Assembly: GCA_037969195.1 (NCBI GenBank)
Contig: JBBKWZ010000149.1
Coordinates: 1-10,762, forward strand
Length of the DNA stretch: 10,762 bases
Direction: 5' to 3'
From: JAHEJB01 sp037969195
Lineage (GTDB): Bacteria > Bacteroidota > Rhodothermia > Rhodothermales > Rubricoccaceae
The notes beneath the pieces were generated by a model. The model saw nothing but the letters and a program-made list of their open reading frames with translations, was not told the origin of the DNA and did no database searches. The position numbers and the translations under genes are program-made. This document shows, one piece after another, positions 6,259 to 10,762 of this stretch (position 1 is its first letter; each line of letters starts with the position of its first letter).

Positions 6259-9200
6259 TCAGGAAACCGGCAGACGGATACAAAAGGTGCTTCCTTCCTC
6301 CTCAACGCTTTCGCACGTAAGCTGTCCATTGTGACCATGCGTCACGATGTCGTAGCTCATCGAGAGACCCAGGCCAGTACCAGAGCCTGTTGGTTTGGTC
6401 GTAAAGAAAGGCTCGAAAATATGCTTCTTGACTTCTTCGGGGATCCCCCCTCCGTTGTCTGAGACGCGAATAACGACGCAGTCCGCCTCACGTGAGGTGG
6501 CAATTCGAATAGTCGGCTCATACCCGTTCTCTCCGCTGTCTGCCCGTTCGAAGATGGCGTCGAAGGCGTTGTTTATCAGGTTGACGAGCACGCGGCCTAT
6601 GTCCTGCGCAGCGATCGTCAATTCGCCCACGTCATCACCGAAGTCACGCTCAATCGTCGCGTTGGCGTCCGGCCGCAGGGCCCGTTTGCCGTGGTAGGCC
6701 AGGTTGACGTACTCCTCCACTAACTGGTTGATCACTACCGGCCGTCTCTCTTCTTCCTTGCCCGATGCGTGCTGCATCATGGAGCGCACGATGGCGTCGG
6801 CGCGTTTGCCATGCTCTTCGATTTTTGCCGCGTTCGCGCTCAGGTCGCGCAGGATCACTTCACGCTCGGCGGGATCCTCCTCCTCTTCAAGGTCCGCGAC
6901 AAGCTCCTGCGATATCTGCGCAAAGTTGTTGACGAAGTTGAGCGGGTTCTTGATCTCGTGCGCGATACCGGTGGTGAGGGCGCCGAGCGAAGCCATCTTC
7001 TCGCTCTGCACGAGTTGCGCCTGCGCCGCTCTTAGCTCGGTCATCGCGGCCTCCACCTCCTGGTTCTTGGCCTCCAGCCGCTGGAAGTCTTCGTAGCGCG
7101 CGTAGGCCACGGCAAAGGCATCTGCTAGCGCCTGAACCGCCTGGACGGCCTCTTCCGCGAGCGGCTCCGCACTGCCGACGTAGAGCATCCCCTGCTCGAA
7201 TGGCGCAAAAAGCAAAGCCAGAGATTCGGGCGGGGCTTCACCGCCTTGATACTGAGCAGGCCTCTCCAGCAAACCCGCCTCGATCATCACGCCCATCCAT
7301 TTCATGAATTGGTCTCGGCTCCACGTATCCGTATGCGCCTGCTTCTGTCGCCAGTGCTCGATCGCCTCGGCGATGGTCGGCACCGTCTCATACGGAAGAA
7401 GGAAGGCGGCAATCGGCGAACCGTCGGGTGTTGTCAGATACGTCTGTGCCTTCCCGGCTTCCTCGTCGGCGATGAGGACGCCGCAGCGAAAGAAGGGAAT
7501 ACCGAGTGTTGTGAGTTCGCGCCAGATGAGCGGTGTGATCCGCTGGAGATCCTCGGCCGTACGCATCGAGGCAATCTCCGCACGGACGCGGTCGAGCGCA
7601 GCCTCCTGCTCGGCTTCGCGGACGCGGGCCTCGGACTGCTGAATGTCTTCGACGCGTGTGTAGGTGAGATCGATCACCTTCGCAAACCGTCGGAGGATTG
7701 CGGCGTTGTCTTCCGACAGCGGTTCCGGCCCCACAGCCTGCACGACGCCGTGGGTCGTGGATGCGTTGGAGAGCCACAGGTCGCCCATGCTCCTCATCCC
7801 CTCCTTTGCGGGCTCGGGCAGCCTGCTGAACTCGGTCTCTTCGTGGAAGAAGCGATCCTGCTGCCGCTTGACCTCACCGGAGAGCTCGACCTCGAAAAAG
7901 GGAATCCCTTGCCGCCACCCATCGTGGAGGGCCTTGTAGGTCGGCAGCTCGTGGTAGGGGACGAAGTAGCGCTCGGGCAGATCGGCGTCCGTTAGCCCCG
8001 ACATCCAGAAATGCGAGTCTCCGGTCTCGCGGTCGAACAGGACGATGGTGCACCGGCCCGAGGGGAAGGCCAGGGCCTTCATCTCCTTGAGGATCACGAG
8101 AACCATCTCACGCAGCTCGTCGCTGCTCCGCATGGCCATCGCCCGCGCCCGGACTCGTTCGAGGGCGGCCTCAATCTGCGCCTCGCGGGCCTGCGCTTCA
8201 GCAGCCTGGAGGTCAAGGAATCGGGTGTAGGCCTGCTCGAACACCCTGGCGAAGCGCTTTAGTATCTCTTTATCATTGTCCGAAGGAAATACGCCCGTGA
8301 ATGATGGAATCAGAACAGCGGCATTCTTGGACCACGCAAAAGTAAGGGCATGGTGTTCAGTTGTTAAGATCGACTCCTTGATTTCCTCAGGCCAATATTT
8401 GTAATCAGAATGCTCAAAGGCATGTTGAAAAAAACTGTTCTTGTCCTCGACAGAGTAAGCCTTGCTGAAAAATTCTTCGCCACTTTCCCTTGAGTGCCAG
8501 GCTTCATTGAAAATCCGGTGATCAAAGTAGGGTAAGAGGTAAGGTTTGGAGCTTGAAAAATCTGGGGAAGCGAGCCAGTGCACCACGTCTTTCGAGTTTT
8601 CGAAGTACGTGCAAATAATTACGCCGCCTGCATCTATAACAACGCCAAGATCCATTAATCGTTCGGCCACCACCGTTACCACGTCCTGCAACTCATCGGG
8701 ATTGTGCATGGCCATCGTTCGGCTACGCACCCGTTCCAGGGCGGCCTCGATCTTGGCCTCTCGGGCCTGCGCCTCGGCCTTCTGAAGATCCAGGAACCGC
8801 GTGTAGGCCCGCTCGAACTCGACGGCGAAGCGCCGGAGGATGTCTCGCTCCTCCTCCGTAGGCTCCCGGCGGATGTTGATGCCGAAGCAACCGTACCGCA
8901 TGTATCCCTCGACATAGTAGATCCCCTCGGGGAAGTGCTCCGTGCTCAGGTGCTCGGCGTTCCCGGTCAGCTCCTCCCAGATGGCAAAGAAACTCGCGAC
9001 GTCGGCGGGCGGGATGAAGTCGACGAGGAGCTGCTCGTCGCTCTCCCACGCAGCGAAGCACTTGGCGGTGTAGGGCTCGGACTTGTCGAGGTCGTAGGTA
9101 ATGGCTTTGCTGCGGTGTACAGGCTCACCGTCCTCCTCCATCGTCCACGTCGCCCAGAACTGGTGCTTCCCGGCGGTCTCGTCGGGCAACCACACGTAGG

Positions 9201-9498
9201 AGATCTCCGTCGCTACGCCGAGGGCCAGCAGTTGCTCGTGGAACACGGCCGACGTAGCGACGAGCTCGCTCGAATGCGCCATGCCCAGACTCTGGGCGCG
9301 AATCCGTTCGAGCGCTGCCTCGATCTCCGCCTCACGCCGTGCCATCTCCACTTCCTCCTGCAACCGCCGGTGCAACGACTGGTCGCGTTCGCGCATATCC
9401 TCCAGTTCGGACCGGTAGCGCTCCGACCGCTCCAGCTTCTTCTCGAACGCCCGGATCTGCTTTTCTAGCGCGGCGGTATCTGGACGGGAATCGCTCAT
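6259..9498 (-). CDS. Soluble histidine kinase with four tandem GAF-like sensor units
   Basis: The product is 1079 residues with no membrane helix or signal peptide, so it should act in the cytosol. Residues 1-56 form a charged coiled coil. Four related units of about 180 residues follow (about 57-236, 248-427, 440-617, 629-805). Each begins with a helix of the type EAALERVRxRxMAM and ends with RFAxxFExAYTRFLDLQ, like GAF-type sensor domains joined by signalling helices. A coiled coil (808-835) leads to the kinase core: H-box GIAHEIKNP with His847, N-box NLINNAFDA with Asn977, G1 DNGGG (1014-1018), F-box FEPFFTTK and G2 GSGTGLGLS (1038-1046). All catalytic elements are intact. No receiver domain or response regulator lies in the window, so the partner is elsewhere. 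The start overlaps the FIST stop (ATGA), which suggests that the FIST protein works with the kinase. Unit 2 has an aberrant base composition (separate entry). Confidence 0.93.
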   Translation of the reverse strand: MSDSRPDTAALEKQIRAFEKKLERSERYRSELEDMRERDQSLHRRLQEEVEMARREAEIEAALERIRAQSLGMAHSSELVATSAVFHEQLLALGVATEISYVWLPDETAGKHQFWATWTMEEDGEPVHRSKAITYDLDKSEPYTAKCFAAWESDEQLLVDFIPPADVASFFAIWEELTGNAEHLSTEHFPEGIYYVEGYMRYGCFGINIRREPTEEERDILRRFAVEFERAYTRFLDLQKAEAQAREAKIEAALERVRSRTMAMHNPDELQDVVTVVAERLMDLGVVIDAGGVIICTYFENSKDVVHWLASPDFSSSKPYLLPYFDHRIFNEAWHSRESGEEFFSKAYSVEDKNSFFQHAFEHSDYKYWPEEIKESILTTEHHALTFAWSKNAAVLIPSFTGVFPSDNDKEILKRFARVFEQAYTRFLDLQAAEAQAREAQIEAALERVRARAMAMRSSDELREMVLVILKEMKALAFPSGRCTIVLFDRETGDSHFWMSGLTDADLPERYFVPYHELPTYKALHDGWRQGIPFFEVELSGEVKRQQDRFFHEETEFSRLPEPAKEGMRSMGDLWLSNASTTHGVVQAVGPEPLSEDNAAILRRFAKVIDLTYTRVEDIQQSEARVREAEQEAALDRVRAEIASMRTAEDLQRITPLIWRELTTLGIPFFRCGVLIADEEAGKAQTYLTTPDGSPIAAFLLPYETVPTIAEAIEHWRQKQAHTDTWSRDQFMKWMGVMIEAGLLERPAQYQGGEAPPESLALLFAPFEQGMLYVGSAEPLAEEAVQAVQALADAFAVAYARYEDFQRLEAKNQEVEAAMTELRAAQAQLVQSEKMASLGALTTGIAHEIKNPLNFVNNFAQISQELVADLEEEEDPAEREVILRDLSANAAKIEEHGKRADAIVRSMMQHASGKEEERRPVVINQLVEEYVNLAYHGKRALRPDANATIERDFGDDVGELTIAAQDIGRVLVNLINNAFDAIFERADSGENGYEPTIRIATSREADCVVIRVSDNGGGIPEEVKKHIFEPFFTTKPTGSGTGLGLSMSYDIVTHGHNGQLTCESVEEEGSTFCIRLPVS
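7564..7690 (-). repeat. Diverged interdomain linker, copy C (between units 3 and 4)
   Basis: This stretch codes for RFAKVIDLTYTRVEDIQQ then SEARVREAEQEAALDRVR, clearly the same linker as copies A and B at protein level but more diverged in DNA. A partial version, without the following EAALERVR part, lies before the kinase core (about 7069-7122), and another partial one precedes unit 1 (about 9280-9333). Confidence 0.65.
8131..8257 (-). repeat. Interdomain linker repeat, copy B (between units 2 and 3)
   Basis: This is the direct-repeat partner of 8707-8833, 576 bases away, in the same frame and orientation. It codes for KRFARVFEQAYTRFLDLQ then AEAQAREAQIEAALERVR. Because 576 is a multiple of three, recombination between the copies would delete or add exactly one sensor unit in frame. 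Confidence 0.85.
8259..8690 (-). other. AT-rich cassette coding the second sensor unit of the kinase
   Basis: Hand counts give about 45% GC for 8281-8640 against about 67-68% for the kinase sequence on either side (8161-8220, 8761-8880). The change is abrupt and falls at the linker repeats. The island encodes kinase residues of about 270-414, the core of unit 2, which is rich in Phe, Tyr, Trp and His and shares little with units 1 and 3 except fold-level pattern. The reading frame is intact. This fits a sensory module brought in from another genome. Confidence 0.7.
8707..8833 (-). repeat. Interdomain linker repeat, copy A (between units 1 and 2)
   Basis: This 127-base stretch aligns without gaps to 8131-8257 with 99 of 127 identical bases (78%, counted by hand). 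It codes for the end of one sensor unit and the start of the next: RRFAVEFERAYTRFLDLQ, then AEAQAREAKIEAALERVR. The identity includes long exact blocks such as CAGGGCGGCCTC-like and TCGGGCCTGCGC-like runs. It borders the AT-rich cassette on its N-terminal side and could serve as a recombination arm. Confidence 0.85.
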
Positions 9499-10762
9499 TG
9501 TTCCTCACCAATCAGAACGGAGACAAACGTAGTACTGTGAGCACGCGGAATAAACGATCCCTTGAGCGGGCAAAACTCGCCCATGGTATAAAAACCTATA
9601 GCCGGGATGTCGGACCCGAAATGTTGGCCCAAAATCTCGAACTCACGCTTGACCAGGGTTCCCAGAATGCCATGACGCCCGGCGCACGAGAAAACAAGTC
9701 CCGCGTCCGGCGCTTTCCCAGCAAAGGTCTCCCTGGCGCGCGTTGCCGAAGACTTTACTCCCTCGAGAATCTGCTCGCGCGTCGCGTTCGCAAACCGAAA
9801 GCGGGTACCCGTTGGAATGGGCGGGCTCATAACCAGACCGCCGTCTTCAGTGAATTCAAAAGGGTAGCTCAGATAGAATTCCGAACTAACCGAGTCGGTT
9901 GTTCCGTCATCGCCATCCGGATAGACGGCCAGGAAGTTTCGGGCTCCTACACCCAGGTCAGATCCTAAATAGCGCTCCCATACATCCTTTACGGGCTCGC
10001 CATCGATCTTCTTCACGACTACTCCCTGGGCCTCTGTCACGTAGTGGTCTCCTCCCACCGGCTCCCATCCGCTGGCCACGCCGGTCGATACGTGGAGCGG
10101 CCCCGCAAAGACCAGAAGGACAAGCGAATCCGTATAGACCTTGCCGTTACAGAACTGGTACGTGCCTGTAAAGCGGAACTGGTCCCCTGCCAGTCCCCCA
10201 CACACGGGAACGTCCGGACCAAAGGCGCTGCTCAGTGTGCCCAGCAACGCGATTGTGTCCACGCCGTTTGGTTCGGTGATGGCGATGCACAGGCGAGTGG
10301 GCTTCTTATGTCCGCCGAGCACGACATCGGCAGCTAGTTGCGCCGCGCCTTCCGGGTCTGCGGCAACGCCCTCTGCAACGGAGGCCTTAAAGACCACGCC
10401 CTCTGAATGTAGGAGCATCAGCACGACCGAGTCCTCAGCAAACCCATGCGACGACAACTCGCCGTGCGTCGTGCAGCCTATGAGTTGAATGCCGGGGTAG
10501 CACGCTTCGACACCGTCGAGCAGCGCCTGATGGTCGTGATCGATGCCTGCATAGAGAAAACCGGCCTGCGGCGTCTTGCCGCCGAGCGTTGCGGCGCAGA
10601 GGTCGAGAGCCTCAGCCCAGGAGATCTCGCGAAGGCCATCTTTCGTTCTTAAAAGTGGTGTGCGCAAGCGGTCGCTGGAGTGCTGTCGTTCCACGAATCG
10701 AGTGGTGCGAGGGCATAGAAAGCCTTTGGTGACGGGATCGTCTTTTACCCCTTTGAGCGAAA
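9495..10762 (-). CDS. FIST-domain sensor protein fused to a molybdopterin-oxidoreductase N-terminal fragment
   Basis: The frame is open from the right edge to TGA at 9497-9495. Counting from the GTG at 10694 gives 399 residues. From about residue 38 the protein is a FIST N plus FIST C pair: GFLYAGIDHDHQALLDGV, IGCTTHGELSS, CGGLAGDQF in the first part, and GFYTMGEFCPL near the end followed by a final STTFVSVLIGE strand. FIST domains are thought to sense small ligands in signal transduction, often beside kinases. This agrees with the ATGA overlap with the kinase start. Before the FIST part, the frame reads DDPVTKGFLCPRTTRFVE, SSDRLRTPLLRT and REISWAEALD, which is the classic segment of bis-MGD molybdopterin oxidoreductases around the fourth iron-sulfur cysteine. 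No ATG in frame separates the two parts. GTG 10694 and TTG 10667 are possible starts, with no good ribosome site. Translation may come from upstream of the window. Confidence 0.82.
   Translation of the reverse strand, partial: SLKGVKDDPVTKGFLCPRTTRFVERQHSSDRLRTPLLRTKDGLREISWAEALDLCAATLGGKTPQAGFLYAGIDHDHQALLDGVEACYPGIQLIGCTTHGELSSHGFAEDSVVLMLLHSEGVVFKASVAEGVAADPEGAAQLAADVVLGGHKKPTRLCIAITEPNGVDTIALLGTLSSAFGPDVPVCGGLAGDQFRFTGTYQFCNGKVYTDSLVLLVFAGPLHVSTGVASGWEPVGGDHYVTEAQGVVVKKIDGEPVKDVWERYLGSDLGVGARNFLAVYPDGDDGTTDSVSSEFYLSYPFEFTEDGGLVMSPPIPTGTRFRFANATREQILEGVKSSATRARETFAGKAPDAGLVFSCAGRHGILGTLVKREFEILGQHFGSDIPAIGFYTMGEFCPLKGSFIPRAHSTTFVSVLIGEEQ
10585..10762 (-). pseudogene. Truncated molybdopterin oxidoreductase (4Fe-4S N-terminal region), joined to FIST
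   Basis: Reading the minus strand from the edge, codons give KGVKDDPVTKGFLCPR, then TTRFVERQHSSDRLRTP, then LLRTKDGLREISWAEALD. In the family, the pattern DPVTxGFxCxK followed by SPDRLxxPL and ISWDEAL comes just after three cysteines that, with this one, hold a [4Fe-4S] cluster. The first three cysteines would lie beyond the edge. The remaining roughly 600 or more residues that carry the bis-MGD cofactor are missing, replaced by the FIST sequence. The exact junction cannot be fixed because EALDLCAATLGG could belong to either parent. A remnant, a true fusion and an assembly join are all possible. Confidence 0.6.

Noticed and set aside
6233..6283. ATG 6283 as the start of the acyl-CoA dehydrogenase
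   Set aside because: It would add 17 Arg/Pro-rich residues unlike the family and overlap the kinase 3' end; ATG 6232 gives the normal length and N-terminus.
8131..8833. Reading the direct repeats as a transposon boundary
   Set aside because: The repeats code for conserved linker helices in frame, there are no inverted ends or transposase, and the frame stays open throughout.
8704..9468. A 254-codon plus-strand frame opposite the kinase N-terminal part
   Set aside because: GC-rich coding sequence makes long antisense frames by chance; the product is Leu/Gly/Arg/Val-rich with no motif, while the minus strand encodes a continuous kinase.

Overview
The window looks like a bacterial chromosome segment of fairly high GC. 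All genes are closely packed in two convergent blocks that meet between 3046 and 3062. No tRNA, rRNA, IS element, integrase or CRISPR array was seen. The taxon is uncertain. The soluble kinase with tandem sensor units joined by EAALERVR-type linkers, and the 2-aminobenzoyl-CoA-type catabolic genes, would suit a Rhodothermota/Bacteroidota-like marine heterotroph. That is inference from style, not from a marker gene.

Plus strand (1-3046): the C-terminal end of a short-chain dehydrogenase runs in from the left edge. It overlaps by ATGA with a small protein that has four predicted membrane helices. After a 161-base gap with a weak candidate promoter comes a second coupled pair: a DUF6090-like single-pass membrane protein and a DUF819-family polytopic membrane protein, again overlapping by ATGA.

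Minus strand (10762 down to 3062): a FIST-domain protein overlaps by ATGA with a 1079-residue cytosolic histidine kinase. After 26 bases follow three packed catabolic genes: acyl-CoA dehydrogenase, a Rid-family protein and a 2-aminobenzoate/benzoate-type CoA ligase. The last three resemble part of the aerobic 2-aminobenzoyl-CoA (anthranilate/kynurenine) degradation cluster, but the monooxygenase/reductase that defines that route is not in the window. The order suggests a sensory module (FIST plus kinase) transcribed together with, or read through into, an aromatic-acid catabolic operon.

Two features deserve most attention. First, the FIST reading frame is fused in frame, at its N-terminal side, to a piece of a molybdopterin oxidoreductase. 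That piece includes the motif around the last cysteine of the family's iron-sulfur site, and the frame runs off the right edge of the window. Second, one of the four sensor units of the kinase is coded by an AT-rich island (about 45% GC) inside a gene of about 67% GC. The island is bounded by two 127-base direct repeats, which suggests exchange of a sensory cassette by recombination.
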